Source: Erythrobacter sp. SCSIO 43205 (GTDB lineage: Bacteria; Pseudomonadota; Alphaproteobacteria; Sphingomonadales; Sphingomonadaceae). Taken from it: DNA of 64,000 nt. Shown piece after piece: positions 35,653-46,815 of this stretch. The DNA is taken from positions 2,170,001-2,234,000 of the forward strand of contig NZ_CP063202.1 in NCBI RefSeq assembly GCF_019904235.1, read 5' to 3'. The notes under the pieces were generated by a model. The model did not search any database, was not told the DNA's origin, and saw nothing but the letters and a program-made list of their open reading frames with translations. The translations under genes were made by a program, and so were the position numbers. The first letter of the stretch is position 1; each line of letters opens with the position of its first letter.

Positions 35653-38223
35653 ATGGCAGGTGGGAAACATATCCGCGCAGTCAGCCAAGAGGCTGAAAAT
35701 AAGGCGCAAAATGGTAGTGACGCAGTCGCGGAAAACGGCGAAGGCGTTGATCTGAATGACGCATTGGCGAGCGGCGAGCCGCTTGAATTGACTGAAATTG
35801 AGTATGAGGAGGATTATCAAGCCCTCCACTCGTCGCAAAATTTCGCATGGCTTGCCCCTGTCCTTGCCATCCTTGCAGCGGTGGCATGGACCGCCTTTTA
35901 TGGCTGGGCGATGCAGGCCGAAATTCTAGCCGCCACCACACAGCCTGCCGCGTGGGTCGCGTTGCTGGTGGATGGGTCCGTCCCGCTTCTTCTGGTTGGG
36001 GTGGCATGGTTGCTTGCGATGCGCAATTCGCAAGCCGAGGCGCGCCGGTTCGCTTCAAGCGCGGCGCTCCTTTCGCAAGAAAGCCGTGAGCTTGAAGACC
36101 GGCTTACCGTGGTCAACAGAGAGCTTAGCCTTGCGCGCGAATTTTTGAGCGCACAATCGCTTGAGCTTGAATCGCTTGGCCGCGTGGCGAGCGAACGCAT
36201 CTCTACCCATGCCGGCACCTTACAGGAATTGATCAAGAACAACGGTGCGCAGGTTGAAGCCATCGGCAGCGCAAGCGAAAGCGCGCTCGCCAATATGAAG
36301 CGGCTACGCGATGACCTGCCTGTTGTCGCAAATTCGGCCCGTGATGTATCCAATCAGGTCGGCTCCGCCGGGCGCACAGCACAAGAGCAACTGGACAAGC
36401 TCGTCACAGGGTTTGAACGGCTCAACCAATTCGGCAAGGCCAGTGAAACTCAGGTCGCATCGTTTGAAAGCGAAGTGAGCGCCATTCTTGAACGCTTTCA
36501 AGCGCAGATTGAGACGATCGAAACGACCGCTGGTGCACGCCTTGCGGCTTTGAAAGACAGTACCGAGAGCTATCGCAGCGACGTTTCAGAAGCTGAAGAT
36601 GCAGCCCTTGCCGCTTTGAAAGAGCGGACCGGGCTACTGCAATCCGAGACGAAAACCTTAAGTGACGAGCTTCGCGCGGCGGAAGAAAAAGCAATGGAGC
36701 AATTGGCTGCTTCCAAAGAGCGTTTTACAGCACAAATGACGGCCGCGATTGAGCGCCTCGATGAAACTGATGCAAAAGCGATCGCAAAGGCGCAGGAGCG
36801 CGTCGATCAGTTGAACGCCAATGTCGCTTTGTTCACCGAACAGCTTGCGACGCGTGATCGTCAGTTTAACGAACAGGTCGCTCAGGTTCAGGAGCGCTTC
36901 TCAACCAATGAAGCACAAGCCAGCGAAGTTCTGGCACAGCGCCTTTCGGACCTCGACGATGCCTTGGCTGAGCGCCGTGATGCGCATCTGGCCGAGGCTG
37001 AAAAGCTGGAGAAGCATAGCACTGTAATCGCTGAGCAAATGGAACGCCTGACCGAACTCTTGTCGACCGCCGGTGATCAGGGCGAAACCACGCGTGAGGC
37101 CTTGGCTGCAGGCCTAGAGGCGCTTGATGCACAGCTCGAAGACAAGCGCGCGAAACTGCGTGAAACCGAGGCAGAAATCGCCAATCTCACCGAAAGTGGG
37201 GTCCGTCTGCTTGAGATCATCCAGTCAAGCGCAAGGTTCAGCCGCGAGGACTTGCCAGAAGCGATGCAGACAGCGCTTGGGACACTCACTGGTGTAGAAG
37301 AGCGCGCGCAGGAAGTCTCAACCCTGATGCTGGACACCAATGAGAAAGCGGATGCTCTCACGGCCTATCTCGTTGAAGCTCGCGCCAAGGTCGATGATAA
37401 CGGCACTTCGATTGAAGCGCTTCATACCAAGGTCAAAGAGCAGTCTGAAGAGGCTCTGGCCAAGATCAATGGTTTGCGCAGTGGTTTGGCGGAATTGGCG
37501 CAGGCCAGCGAAACCTTGTCAGGCGAAACGCAGGATCATCTGCGCGCAAGCATTGCCAAACTCGAAGAAGCCACACGCGGCGTTTTTGACACTCTTGAAA
37601 AAGGCGCAGGCGAAAAAGTGGATGCTGTCGCCAAAAGCCTGTCAGAACGCGCCGTCGCTGAACTTGAACATTCTCTTCGCAATAATTCAGCAGAAGCAGC
37701 TGGTAAACTTGAACAGGCAGCCGCCCATGCTTCAGGCGTAAGCCGTGAGGCCACCGCTCACTTGCGCGATCAACTCGCTAAAGTGAACGAACTCACTATC
37801 AACCTTGAACAGCGCATTGCCCGTGCACGCGAATTGGCCGAAGAGCAGGTCAACAACGACTTTTCACGGCGGATGGCGCTCATCACTGATAGCCTCAATT
37901 CCTCTGCCATCGATATTACAACAGCGCTGTCCCAAGACGTGTCAGAGAGCGCGTGGGATGCCTATCTCAGGGGTGAGCGCGGGATTTTCACCCGCCGCGC
38001 AGTGCGCCTCATCGACACGACAGAAGCGCGCGAAATCGCCGAGCTTTATCAGAGTGATGATGAGTTCAAGGCTAATGTCAGCCGTTATATTCACGACTTT
38101 GAAGCGATGTTGCGCTCGGTGCTATCGACCCGCGATGGCAAGGTGCTTGGCGTAACGGTACTGGGCTCTGACGTGGGCAAACTCTACGTAGCACTTGCAC
38201 AGGCAATTGAGCGTCTGCGCTAA
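35653..38223 (+). CDS. TipN-like polar coiled-coil membrane protein
   Basis: This 856-residue protein has an acidic cytoplasmic N-terminus (about 1-62), two membrane spans (about 65-87 and 99-123) and then roughly 640 residues of almost continuous coiled coil rich in Glu, Ala, Leu and Gln. The C-terminal 90 residues change to a compact region (FKANVSRYIHDFEAMLRSVL ... GVTVLGSDVGKLYVALAQAI). The same plan, two N-terminal spans plus a long coiled coil of about this length, is that of TipN, the new-pole marker of Caulobacter. I call it TipN-like; orthology needs a search. An ATPase label would not be supported: no Walker motif is visible. Confidence 0.6.
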   Translation: MAGGKHIRAVSQEAENKAQNGSDAVAENGEGVDLNDALASGEPLELTEIEYEEDYQALHSSQNFAWLAPVLAILAAVAWTAFYGWAMQAEILAATTQPAAWVALLVDGSVPLLLVGVAWLLAMRNSQAEARRFASSAALLSQESRELEDRLTVVNRELSLAREFLSAQSLELESLGRVASERISTHAGTLQELIKNNGAQVEAIGSASESALANMKRLRDDLPVVANSARDVSNQVGSAGRTAQEQLDKLVTGFERLNQFGKASETQVASFESEVSAILERFQAQIETIETTAGARLAALKDSTESYRSDVSEAEDAALAALKERTGLLQSETKTLSDELRAAEEKAMEQLAASKERFTAQMTAAIERLDETDAKAIAKAQERVDQLNANVALFTEQLATRDRQFNEQVAQVQERFSTNEAQASEVLAQRLSDLDDALAERRDAHLAEAEKLEKHSTVIAEQMERLTELLSTAGDQGETTREALAAGLEALDAQLEDKRAKLRETEAEIANLTESGVRLLEIIQSSARFSREDLPEAMQTALGTLTGVEERAQEVSTLMLDTNEKADALTAYLVEARAKVDDNGTSIEALHTKVKEQSEEALAKINGLRSGLAELAQASETLSGETQDHLRASIAKLEEATRGVFDTLEKGAGEKVDAVAKSLSERAVAELEHSLRNNSAEAAGKLEQAAAHASGVSREATAHLRDQLAKVNELTINLEQRIARARELAEEQVNNDFSRRMALITDSLNSSAIDITTALSQDVSESAWDAYLRGERGIFTRRAVRLIDTTEAREIAELYQSDDEFKANVSRYIHDFEAMLRSVLSTRDGKVLGVTVLGSDVGKLYVALAQAIERLR

Positions 38224-38238
38224 ATTTATGCTTCGCGC

Positions 38239-38523
38239 TTACCGTGAAAGATTCTCAGGTGGCTTTGGCAGAATGTCGAGGTCACTCGCACCAATCCACC
38301 CATATTCATAATTGAGCACAAACAGGCTCGTGAGCACGATGGCAATCAGCGTTGCGCGGACCAACAATTTGCCCGGCCTGAACTGCGCCGGGGCGCTTTC
38401 TGCCTGGCCTGGGACCAGCGCCTCTCCCGCCTCTTCAGACGTGCGCACGCCAAAAGGCAGCATGATAAAGGCGCTCATCACCCAGATCAGGAAATAAATC
38501 GCAAGGATCGACGTCCACTGCAT
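38239..38523 (-). CDS. DUF1467 family membrane protein
   Basis: This is a 94-residue inner-membrane protein with two spans (about 5-25 and 57-75). The N-terminal WTSILAIYFLIWVMSAFIML and LPFGVRTSEEAGE match DUF1467, a family that in alphaproteobacteria usually follows the RNase J gene. Function unknown. Its start overlaps the rnj stop by one base. It converges on the coiled-coil gene with a 15-base gap. Confidence 0.88.
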   Translation of the reverse strand: MQWTSILAIYFLIWVMSAFIMLPFGVRTSEEAGEALVPGQAESAPAQFRPGKLLVRATLIAIVLTSLFVLNYEYGWIGASDLDILPKPPENLSR

Positions 38524-40187
38524 CAGCTCGGCTCTCCCTTAAGGCCCGGCATGAGCACGCGAACCTGCGGGTTCTTGCCAGACCATCTGCGCGCAGCACG
38601 GCGAGCAGCAAGACGCGCAGCCTCATGCACGGCACTCGGATCGCTTGCATCGCGGCCCTTGAGCCGTCCGATGGCTTTCAGGATATCCTCGCGTGTTTCT
38701 TCAATGAACTCAGGCATATCCTCATCAAGGGGCAGACCGATAGCCTCGATCAAAGGCGCTTCTCCGCGTGCGAGCACGACGATGACGATGCCTTCAAATG
38801 ACACGCGGCGACGGGTGTTAACCGCATCACCATCTGCGGGAGAAATTATGTCGCCATCAAGCACCAGTCGCCCGTTGCGCACTTCGGCGATCTTCCCGGG
38901 CTCACCGGGGGCAAGCCGCACGATATCACCATTGGATTGCACGACATTGTGCGCGATGCCGCGCTCTTTGCCGAGCCGCGCCTGCTCCTGCATATGCCGC
39001 ATTTCACCGTGCACTGGCACGAGCACTTCGGGACGCAGCCAGCTATAAAGCGCTTCCAATTCAGGGCGTCCGGGGTGGCCGGAGACGTGGATGAAGCTCT
39101 GTCGATCGGTAATCATCTCGATCCCGCGCGCGGCCAATTGGTTCTGCATCTTGCCCACCGCAATCTCATTTCCGGGAATAAGACGCGAGGAGAACAGGAT
39201 CACGTCACCGGGTACGAGTTCCAGTGGGTGGTTGTCATCAGCAATCCGGGCAAGAGCAGCGCGTGGTTCGCCCTGACCGCCAGTTGCGAGGATCATGACT
39301 TCTCCGCGTGGCAAGCGCATGGCGGTGTCAAAATCTACAGGCGTTGGAAAGTCTTCGAGATAACCATTGTCCTGCGCCACTTCGAGGATGCGGTCAATCG
39401 AACGACCCGCTACGCACACTTGCCGCCCTGTTTCGCGCGCTACTTCGCCCAATGTTTGAAGCCGCGCAACATTGCTGGCAAAAGTTGTGACAAGCACGCG
39501 TTTGCCCTTATGCTTTGCGACCTCTTCCATGAGGCCCTTGTGCACCGCGCCTTCGGAACCCGATGGGTTGGGATTGAAGACATTGGTGCTATCACAAACA
39601 AGCGCAAGCACGCCCTCGTCACCGATAGCACGAAGCTCTTCTTCAGTGGTGGGCTCGCCGATGATCGGATCTTCGTCGAGCTTCCAATCGCCCGTATGGA
39701 ACACACGTCCATACGGCGTGTCTATCAGAAGCGCATTGCCTTCTGCGATTGAGTGAGCGAGCGGGAGATACGTGACGCTGAAAGGTCCGATGTCGATCTG
39801 GCCGTGGTCTTCTTCGATGATGTTCAGTTCAACCTGACCCAAAAGCCCCGCTTCTTCGAGCTTTCGCGCAACAAGATCCGCCGTGAATGGCGTCGCGTAT
39901 AAAGGCACGCCAAGCTCGCCTGCGAAATATGGCACCGCCCCGATATGGTCCTCATGCGCATGGGTGAGAACGATGCCGAGCAGGTCTTTAGTGCGCTCCT
40001 CGATGAACTCAAGATCGGCAAAGACAAGGTCCACGCCGGGATACTCGCCGCCTGAAAAGGTCATGCCAAGATCGACCATCAACCATTTGCCCTCGCATCC
40101 ATAAAGGTTGACGTTCATGCCGATTTCGCCCGAACCGCCAAGGGCCAGGAACAGAAGTTCGTTTTCGGGGGTGTAGTTCTTTTTCAC
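38523..40187 (-). CDS. rnj: Ribonuclease J
   Basis: This metallo-beta-lactamase/beta-CASP endo- and 5'-exoribonuclease acts in rRNA and mRNA processing. The 554 residues show the zinc motif THAHEDHIGAVPYF near residue 75, LPLAHSIAEGNALLI, HTGDWKLDEDPI, the beta-CASP part with VLVTTFASNVARLQ, and VSGHPGRPELEALYSWLRPE with VPVHGEMRHM. Length and layout are typical for the alphaproteobacterial enzyme. It follows coaX with a 35-base gap. Confidence 0.95.
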   Translation of the reverse strand: MKKNYTPENELLFLALGGSGEIGMNVNLYGCEGKWLMVDLGMTFSGGEYPGVDLVFADLEFIEERTKDLLGIVLTHAHEDHIGAVPYFAGELGVPLYATPFTADLVARKLEEAGLLGQVELNIIEEDHGQIDIGPFSVTYLPLAHSIAEGNALLIDTPYGRVFHTGDWKLDEDPIIGEPTTEEELRAIGDEGVLALVCDSTNVFNPNPSGSEGAVHKGLMEEVAKHKGKRVLVTTFASNVARLQTLGEVARETGRQVCVAGRSIDRILEVAQDNGYLEDFPTPVDFDTAMRLPRGEVMILATGGQGEPRAALARIADDNHPLELVPGDVILFSSRLIPGNEIAVGKMQNQLAARGIEMITDRQSFIHVSGHPGRPELEALYSWLRPEVLVPVHGEMRHMQEQARLGKERGIAHNVVQSNGDIVRLAPGEPGKIAEVRNGRLVLDGDIISPADGDAVNTRRRVSFEGIVIVVLARGEAPLIEAIGLPLDEDMPEFIEETREDILKAIGRLKGRDASDPSAVHEAARLAARRAARRWSGKNPQVRVLMPGLKGEPS

Positions 40188-40222
40188 GCGTACATATCGT
40201 TTTCTTTACAGGGAGTTGGCGT

Positions 40223-41020
40223 CTAGCTTGATGCCTGCTTGGCAAGGATCGCAAGACCCTCAATCGTCAAATCAGCATCAACTTCGTCAAAAATATCGGT
40301 CGCCTCATCGAACAGGATCGCGAGCCCACCAGTGGCGACGACCTTTGCAGGGCGACCGATCTCGGCCTTCATGCGCGCCACGATCCCCTCCATCATTGCG
40401 ACATAGCCCCAGAAAACACCAATGAGCATTTGGTCTTCGGTGTTGCGTCCAATCACGCTCTGGCTTGCTGGTGTTTCAATCGCGATACGGGGAAGCTTTG
40501 CGGTTTTACCCACCAATGCATCGAGCGATAAATTGATCCCAGGTGCGATGGAGCCGCCCTTATAGGTGCCGTTGAAATCAACCGCTTCAAACTTGGTCGC
40601 AGTGCCAAAATCGATCACGATCAAATCGCCGCCGTATTTGTCATGGGCTGCCAGAATATTGAGCGCGCGATCCGCGCCAAGCGAGCTTGGTTGATCAACG
40701 TCGGCTACAAACGGCCAGGCCGCAGCGCCTTCGCCAGCCTTAAGCGGTGTGAGATCGAAGTACTTCTGACTGAGAACGGTCAAATTGTGGTCAGCGCGCG
40801 GCACAACCGAAGCGTAGATAATCTGGTGAATGTCCTCGCGCGCGACACCTTCAATATTGAGGAGTTGTAGAAGCCACACCGCATATTCATCTCCCGTGCG
40901 GCGCGGGTCGGTAGCAATCCGCCAACGAGCCCGTGGAGGTGTCGTGTACCCGCCATCCCCATCTGGATCGAACAGGGCAAAAACAACATTGGTGTTTCCG
41001 ACATCAGCCGCCAGCAGCAT
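40223..41020 (-). CDS. coaX: Type III pantothenate kinase
   Basis: It phosphorylates pantothenate, the first step to coenzyme A. The 265 residues carry the three phosphate/nucleotide motifs of the CoaX/ASKHA fold: [16 protein letters not shown] at the start, [27 protein letters not shown] (split here by rule), and a glycine-rich [11 protein letters not shown] near the end. It has one base of overlap with birA. Confidence 0.95.
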   Translation of the reverse strand: MLLAADVGNTNVVFALFDPDGDGGYTTPPRARWRIATDPRRTGDEYAVWLLQLLNIEGVAREDIHQIIYASVVPRADHNLTVLSQKYFDLTPLKAGEGAAAWPFVADVDQPSSLGADRALNILAAHDKYGGDLIVIDFGTATKFEAVDFNGTYKGGSIAPGINLSLDALVGKTAKLPRIAIETPASQSVIGRNTEDQMLIGVFWGYVAMMEGIVARMKAEIGRPAKVVATGGLAILFDEATDIFDEVDADLTIEGLAILAKQASS

Positions 41021-41772
41021 TAGCTATTCCCTTGAGTAATCATCGACACGTCTCCTGCGTGGATAGTGCGCAACGCGCCGTTCGCCAAGCGCAAGAGCAA
41101 AGCGCCATCTTCATCGAGGCCCGCAAAGACCCCTGTCACAGCCTCATCGCCCGGACCAACCGACAATTGCGAGCCAATGGGGTGCGCCACATTTGTCCAG
41201 TCATCAAGCGTTTGCGCAAGTGGCTGTTCACGCCATTGCATAAGGCGGGCTGCAAATGCGTCTGCGAGGATAGACAAGACAAGACCGGGGTTTCCGCCGT
41301 GCTTGCCGTTTTCGTAAAGAATTGAGGTGGTTTGACGGCCTGGCACCTCCGGCGCGTAGCAGACATTGACACCGATACCGACCACGACGCTGGCGCCTGT
41401 TCGTTCGAGCAAAATACCCGCAATCTTGTCGCCTCTTACCAGAGCGTCATTGGGCCATTTGAGCATGATTGGCGTATTGGCAAACAAGGAGCGCCGAAGC
41501 GTATCGGCAACCGCGAGCCCGGCCACGAACGAAAGGGTATGCGCAGGCGGATCGCCATCACGCAGAGAAACCAAAGTGCTGCAAAACAGGTTGCCTTTCG
41601 GGCTTTCCCATTTGCGTCCAAGCCGCCCGCGACCGCCTGTTTGCCGCTCAGCCTGAAGCCAATAACCCTCGGCTAAGTCCTCTCCGCTCCCCAAGCGTTG
41701 CAGCAGGTCAGCGTTGGTGGACCCGGTTTCCTCAACAACCTCGATCGTCGGCGTTTGAATCAATTCACCCAA
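41020..41772 (-). CDS. birA: Biotin-[acetyl-CoA-carboxylase] ligase, monofunctional
   Basis: It attaches biotin to the carrier domain of carboxylases. The 250 residues have [19 protein letters not shown] near the start, the biotin/ATP loop [17 protein letters not shown] and [20 protein letters not shown]. The N-terminal DNA-binding domain of the E. coli type is absent, so it cannot act as a repressor. It follows nuoN by 3 bases. Confidence 0.93.
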   Translation of the reverse strand: MGELIQTPTIEVVEETGSTNADLLQRLGSGEDLAEGYWLQAERQTGGRGRLGRKWESPKGNLFCSTLVSLRDGDPPAHTLSFVAGLAVADTLRRSLFANTPIMLKWPNDALVRGDKIAGILLERTGASVVVGIGVNVCYAPEVPGRQTTSILYENGKHGGNPGLVLSILADAFAARLMQWREQPLAQTLDDWTNVAHPIGSQLSVGPGDEAVTGVFAGLDEDGALLLRLANGALRTIHAGDVSMITQGNS

Positions 41773-41775
41773 AAC

Positions 41776-43257
41776 TTAGACCGCAAGGAACAGTGCGCTT
41801 GCTGCCTTATTGGCGAGGTCAGTGAGCGAGCCAGTCAAAAGGTAACCCAACGGCGAGATGATCGCAGCCGTAATCGCCAGCAGCACCCAATGCGAAGTTT
41901 CGCTTTTGCCTGTGGCAACTCCGGCAGGCTCATCAAAGAACATGACCTTCACAAACTTGATGTAATAGAACGCGCCGATCACACTTGCCGCAATCGCTAT
42001 GGCTGCGAACACGACGAGGTTTGCATCCACAACAGCCTGGAACACGACAAATTTGCTGTAGAAACCAAGCAGCGGCGGAATGCCAGCAAGGCTGAACATG
42101 AAGAGCAAAAGCGCCCAAGCGATGGCTGGCCGAGTCACGGCCAAACCTGCAATGTCGCCAAATGTTTCGTAAAGGCTGCCATCTTCACCGCGAAGCATCA
42201 GGAGCGCGGTAAAGCTGCCGAGGCTCATCACAACGTAGATGAAGAGATAAATCAGCATCGAGCTTGCGCCTGCAGGCGTGGCAACCGCGAGGCCAAGCAG
42301 GATGAAGCCGACATTGTTGATCGACGAGTAAGCGAGCAGACGCTTCAGATTGTTTTGACCGATAGCACCAAGCGCACCGAAAACAATCGAAGCCAATGCC
42401 GTGAACATGACGATCTGCTGCCATGCGTCCACCTGACCACCGAACACCTCGAAAACAACGCGAGCAGTGAGAGCAACGGCGGCAACTTTCGGCGCAGTTG
42501 CGAAGAAAGCTGTGACCGGAGTTGGCGCGCCTTCGTACACGTCCGGCGTCCACATATGGAACGGAACTGCTGCGATTTTGAAGGCAAGACCTGCCATTAC
42601 GAAAATGAGGCCAAACAGCTGCCCGGTCGAAAGGTCGCCTTCAAGCCCTGCGCGAACGCTGACGAAATCGGTGCTTCCGGTGAAGCCATAGAGCAGGCTC
42701 ATCCCGTATAGGAGGATGCCCGATGCAAGCGCGCCAAGAACGAAATATTTCAGACCCGCTTCAGTTGAACGCACATCTTTGCGCAGGATTGCAGCAAGCA
42801 CATAAGCGGCGAGCGAATTCAGCTCCAGCCCCATGTAAAGCATCATGAAGTCGGACGCTGACACCATGATGCTCATGCCCAACGTCGCAAAAATCACCAG
42901 CACCGGATATTCAGCGCGAAGCCCGCGCTCGCTTACGGCGGCGGGCCCGTTGAAGAAGGCTGGCGCCACGACAAGCGCACCGATCCCGGCAAGGTAAATC
43001 AAGGCCTTGGAGAACAGAGCAAAGCTGTCGATCTTGAGCAAGGTACCAAATGCGTAGCTGTCCGGACCGTCCACTCCAAAGTGAAGACCCGGAATTGTGA
43101 AAAGACCAGCGGTAAACAAGGTCGCTGCAGCGAGGATCGACGAAAGGCGCGCAGCCTTGTCGCCAACCCATGCGGCGACGAGCAGAAGCACTAGGCCAGC
43201 GCCTGTGAGGATGAGCTCAGGAATAACGAGAGCGAAAGAGGATTGGAAATCCAGCAT
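41776..43257 (-). CDS. nuoN: NADH dehydrogenase subunit N
   Basis: This is an antiporter-like proton-pumping subunit of complex I, in the membrane arm. The 493 residues form about 14 spans, with the conserved Lys/Glu-bearing segments around FFNGPAAVSERGLRAEYPVL, AFKIAAVPFHMWTPDVYEGA (a signature of NuoN) and LLAYSSINNVGFILLG. It overlaps nuoM by one base and ends the nuo genes proper. Confidence 0.96.
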   Translation of the reverse strand: MLDFQSSFALVIPELILTGAGLVLLLVAAWVGDKAARLSSILAAATLFTAGLFTIPGLHFGVDGPDSYAFGTLLKIDSFALFSKALIYLAGIGALVVAPAFFNGPAAVSERGLRAEYPVLVIFATLGMSIMVSASDFMMLYMGLELNSLAAYVLAAILRKDVRSTEAGLKYFVLGALASGILLYGMSLLYGFTGSTDFVSVRAGLEGDLSTGQLFGLIFVMAGLAFKIAAVPFHMWTPDVYEGAPTPVTAFFATAPKVAAVALTARVVFEVFGGQVDAWQQIVMFTALASIVFGALGAIGQNNLKRLLAYSSINNVGFILLGLAVATPAGASSMLIYLFIYVVMSLGSFTALLMLRGEDGSLYETFGDIAGLAVTRPAIAWALLLFMFSLAGIPPLLGFYSKFVVFQAVVDANLVVFAAIAIAASVIGAFYYIKFVKVMFFDEPAGVATGKSETSHWVLLAITAAIISPLGYLLTGSLTDLANKAASALFLAV

Positions 43258-44801
43258 CAGTGCGCGCCCTCCCCTTCGTGCCCCTCGAACTCCATGGCAT
43301 TGGCCGCCTCATCCAGAGGAGCACCGCTCTCAAGAGCTGCATCACTGGCAGGAGCAGCAGCGGCAAGCTGTGCATCGAGCGCGGCAATATCGGCGCGCAT
43401 TGGGGCCAGGAAGCTTTCCGGATAAACGCCCATCCAAAGGACAACGGCTGCGATTGGAGACATCATAATCCATTCGCGCGCCGTGATGTCTTTCATAGCA
43501 GCAGCGTCGGCGTTCTTTTGGCCGCCAAAGGCCACGCGGCGGTAAAGGTAAAGCATATAGGCTGCGCCCAGAATAATGCCGGTGGTGCTCACGAGCGCCA
43601 CGAGGCTTGAAGTTTGATAAATGCCAGCAAGCGAAAGGAACTCGCCCACAAAACCGCTTGTGCCCGGAAGACCGATTGAAGCCATCGTGAAGAGCAGGAA
43701 GAACAGCGCGTAGTAAGGCATATTGATGGCTAGGCCACCGTAACGCTCAATCTCGCGGGTGTGGAGCCGATCATAAATAACGCCAACGCACAGGAACAGC
43801 GCGCCTGAAACGAGGCCGTGCGACAACATGACGATCATCGCGCCCTCAAGCCCTTGAACGTTGAAGGCGAACAGGCCCACGGTCACAATCGCCATGTGCG
43901 CAACCGATGAATAGGCAATGAGCTTCTTCATATCCGCCTGAACCAGCGCGACCAGTGAGGTGTAGACAACCGCGATCATCGAAAGGATGAAAACGAACCA
44001 TGCGAAATCTGCCGACGCATCGGGGAACATCGGCAGGCTGAAACGGATAAAGCCGTAACCGCCCAGCTTCAGCAAAACGCCCGCGAGAATGACGGAGCCA
44101 GCAGTCGGCGCCTGAACGTGAGCATCGGGAAGCCAGGTGTGGAACGGCCACATGGGCACTTTCACCGCAAAGCTCGCAAAGAACGCGAGCCACAGCCATG
44201 TCTGCGCACCGCCGGGGAAGTCGTATTGCATCAGCGTCGGAATGTCCGAGGTGCCTGCTTCGCTCACCATCCAGAACATCGCGATCAGCATCAGCACCGA
44301 GCCGATCAGCGTGTAGAGGAAAAACTTGTACGAGGCGTAGATGCGATTATCGCCGCCCCACACACCGATGATGAGATACATCGGGATCAGGCCCGCCTCA
44401 AAGAAGATGTAGAAAAGGAAGAGGTCCTGCGCTGCAAACGTGCCGATCATGAGCACTTCCATAAACAGGAAGGCCGCCATGTATTCTCCCACACGCTTTT
44501 TGATCGCGTCCCAGCTCGCCAGAATGCAAATCGGCATCAGGAATACGCTGAGCATGATGAGCATTAACGCAATGCCATCAATGCCAAGGGCGTATGAAAA
44601 GCCGGCGACAAGCTCATATTTCTCTTGGAATTGCCATTGCGCGCCGCCAATTTCGTAATTGGTCCAAAGCAAAACGCCGAAGCAGAATGTCACGAGAGTC
44701 GCGCCCAAGGCGATCCCACGCGCGGCGGCTCCTGCAAACAAACAGGCAATGGCTGCCGTAAGAGGCACCAACATCATGATGGTGAGGATAGGAAGGTCCA
44801 T
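43257..44801 (-). CDS. nuoM: NADH dehydrogenase subunit M
   Basis: This is a second antiporter-like subunit of the membrane arm of complex I. The 514 residues show [25 protein letters not shown] sequence (here [20 protein letters not shown]), [16 protein letters not shown] and a Glu in a helix near [11 protein letters not shown], as in the family. A Glu/Ala-rich tail of about 40 residues extends past the last span. It begins 12 bases after nuoL. Confidence 0.96.
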   Translation of the reverse strand: MDLPILTIMMLVPLTAAIACLFAGAAARGIALGATLVTFCFGVLLWTNYEIGGAQWQFQEKYELVAGFSYALGIDGIALMLIMLSVFLMPICILASWDAIKKRVGEYMAAFLFMEVLMIGTFAAQDLFLFYIFFEAGLIPMYLIIGVWGGDNRIYASYKFFLYTLIGSVLMLIAMFWMVSEAGTSDIPTLMQYDFPGGAQTWLWLAFFASFAVKVPMWPFHTWLPDAHVQAPTAGSVILAGVLLKLGGYGFIRFSLPMFPDASADFAWFVFILSMIAVVYTSLVALVQADMKKLIAYSSVAHMAIVTVGLFAFNVQGLEGAMIVMLSHGLVSGALFLCVGVIYDRLHTREIERYGGLAINMPYYALFFLLFTMASIGLPGTSGFVGEFLSLAGIYQTSSLVALVSTTGIILGAAYMLYLYRRVAFGGQKNADAAAMKDITAREWIMMSPIAAVVLWMGVYPESFLAPMRADIAALDAQLAAAAPASDAALESGAPLDEAANAMEFEGHEGEGAH

Positions 44802-44813
44802 CGCTCTGTTCCC

Positions 44814-46808
44814 CTAGAGCAGCACGTAAGTGACAGCGGCGATCAGCCCAAGGAGCATGATCAACGCATAGGTGTAGAGATAGCCTGACTGGATCGTCTT
44901 GGCTGCGAGAGAACCGCGCTGGACAACAGCAGCGATGCCGTTGGGGCCAAAGCGGTCGATGGTGCCGATGTCACCCAGTTTCCAGAACTGGCGACCGAAC
45001 CAGAAGGCCGGTTTTACAAAGATAGCATCGTACAGCTCGTCGAAATACCATTTGCGGAACACGAAATTGTGCAGCCAGCCAAAGGTGCCGACAAATTTTG
45101 CGGGAATGTCAGGCTTGGCAATGTAGGCGACGTAAGCCCCGATGAAGCCCAATACCATCACCACGAAAGCGGAATACTTAACCCAATAAGGCACCGCATG
45201 AAGCGCGTGGATCAGATTTTCATTGTAGAAAATCGAACCCGCCCAGAAGGCTGCATCGTCGATAAAGCTCGGCGCAAATACCTGCCCTGCAAGCACGGCC
45301 CCGGCTGAAAGCGTGACCAGCGGGATAAGCATGGCAATCGGGCTTTCATGCGGGTGATAGCCACCGGTTGTGTCTTCGCCTGCTTCAGCGGGTGTCTTGT
45401 GCACGGTGTGCTGAATATGCTCGCTCTCGATCCAGCGGGGTTTGCCCCAGAAAGTGAGGAACATCAGACGCCAGCTGTAGAAGCTTGTGAGAAGCGCCGC
45501 GGTGACACCTGCCCAAAAAGCAATCGTGCTGGTGGTAGTACCGCGCGCAAAGGCTGCTTCGAGGATTGCGTCCTTCGACCAGAAGCCTGCAAATCCGGCA
45601 CCAAGGTGATAAACACCAAGACCCGTGATCGCGAGCGTGCCCAAAAGCATCGCTACGAAGGTAAGCGGAATGTGCTTACGAAGTCCGCCGTAGTAGCGCA
45701 TATCCTGCTCGTGATGCATCGCATGGATGACTGAGCCCGCGCCAAGGAACAGCAATGCCTTGAAGAAAGCGTGGGTGAACAGGTGGAACATCGCCACGCC
45801 GTACGCACCGATGCCAGCGGCAAAGAACATATAGCCCAGCTGCGAACAGGTTGAGTAAGCGATCACCCGCTTGATGTCCCACTGCGTTGTGCCGATGGTC
45901 GCTGCGAAGAAGCAGGTGGCTGCTCCGACAATGGTTACAATCATCAAAGCGGTAGGAGCCGCTTCGAACATTGGTGACAGGCGGCAGACCATGAACACGC
46001 CCGCGGTCACCATGGTCGCTGCGTGAATGAGAGCGGACACAGGTGTCGGCCCTTCCATCGCATCGGGAAGCCATGTGTGAAGGCCAAGCTGTGCCGATTT
46101 ACCCATCGCTCCGATAAAGAGCAGGAAGCACAGAATATCCATCGTCGGCAAACGCATTCCAAGAAAGCCGATGGTCGAACCGCTCATGCCAGCGGATGCG
46201 GAGAGGATCTCAGGAATAGAGGTGGTCTGGAACACCAGGAAGGTGCCGAAAATTCCCAGCATAAAGCCAAGATCGCCCACACGGTTGACCACGAAGGCCT
46301 TGATTGCGGCAGCGCCCGCAGATGGCTTTTTAAACCAGAACCCGATGAGCAGGTAAGAGGCAAGACCCACCCCTTCCCATCCGAAGAACATCTGCACGAG
46401 GTTATCGGCGGTCACCAGCATGAGCATGGCGAAGGTGAAGAGCGAGAGGTAAGCAAAGAAGCGCGGTTGATCCGGGTCTTCTTCCATATAGCCCCAGCTG
46501 TACAGGTGCACGAGCGCCGAAACCGAGTTAATCACCACGAGCATAATCGCGGTGAGCGCATCGACGCGAAGCGCCCAGTCAAAGCTCATCTCGCCCGACT
46601 GCACCCATTGCAGAACGGGAACGACTTCGGCTGTGTTGGCGCCTGTCAGAAAGCCGATGAAAATCGGCCAGCTGAGCGCCGCTGACAGAAACAGGGCGCC
46701 CGTCGTGATCGATTTGGCAATCGTGTTGCCGAGCATCCGGTTGCCAAGCCCGGCAATGACCGAGGCGATCAGCGGGGCAAAGACGATGATAAGGATTTGC
46801 GTGTCCAT
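44814..46808 (-). CDS. nuoL: NADH dehydrogenase subunit L
   Basis: This is the distal antiporter-like subunit of complex I, including the long lateral helix at its C-terminus. The 664 residues contain [39 protein letters not shown] and [16 protein letters not shown], all classic. It starts 7 bases after nuoK. Confidence 0.96.
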   Translation of the reverse strand: MDTQILIIVFAPLIASVIAGLGNRMLGNTIAKSITTGALFLSAALSWPIFIGFLTGANTAEVVPVLQWVQSGEMSFDWALRVDALTAIMLVVINSVSALVHLYSWGYMEEDPDQPRFFAYLSLFTFAMLMLVTADNLVQMFFGWEGVGLASYLLIGFWFKKPSAGAAAIKAFVVNRVGDLGFMLGIFGTFLVFQTTSIPEILSASAGMSGSTIGFLGMRLPTMDILCFLLFIGAMGKSAQLGLHTWLPDAMEGPTPVSALIHAATMVTAGVFMVCRLSPMFEAAPTALMIVTIVGAATCFFAATIGTTQWDIKRVIAYSTCSQLGYMFFAAGIGAYGVAMFHLFTHAFFKALLFLGAGSVIHAMHHEQDMRYYGGLRKHIPLTFVAMLLGTLAITGLGVYHLGAGFAGFWSKDAILEAAFARGTTTSTIAFWAGVTAALLTSFYSWRLMFLTFWGKPRWIESEHIQHTVHKTPAEAGEDTTGGYHPHESPIAMLIPLVTLSAGAVLAGQVFAPSFIDDAAFWAGSIFYNENLIHALHAVPYWVKYSAFVVMVLGFIGAYVAYIAKPDIPAKFVGTFGWLHNFVFRKWYFDELYDAIFVKPAFWFGRQFWKLGDIGTIDRFGPNGIAAVVQRGSLAAKTIQSGYLYTYALIMLLGLIAAVTYVLL

Positions 46809-46815
46809 GGTTCGC

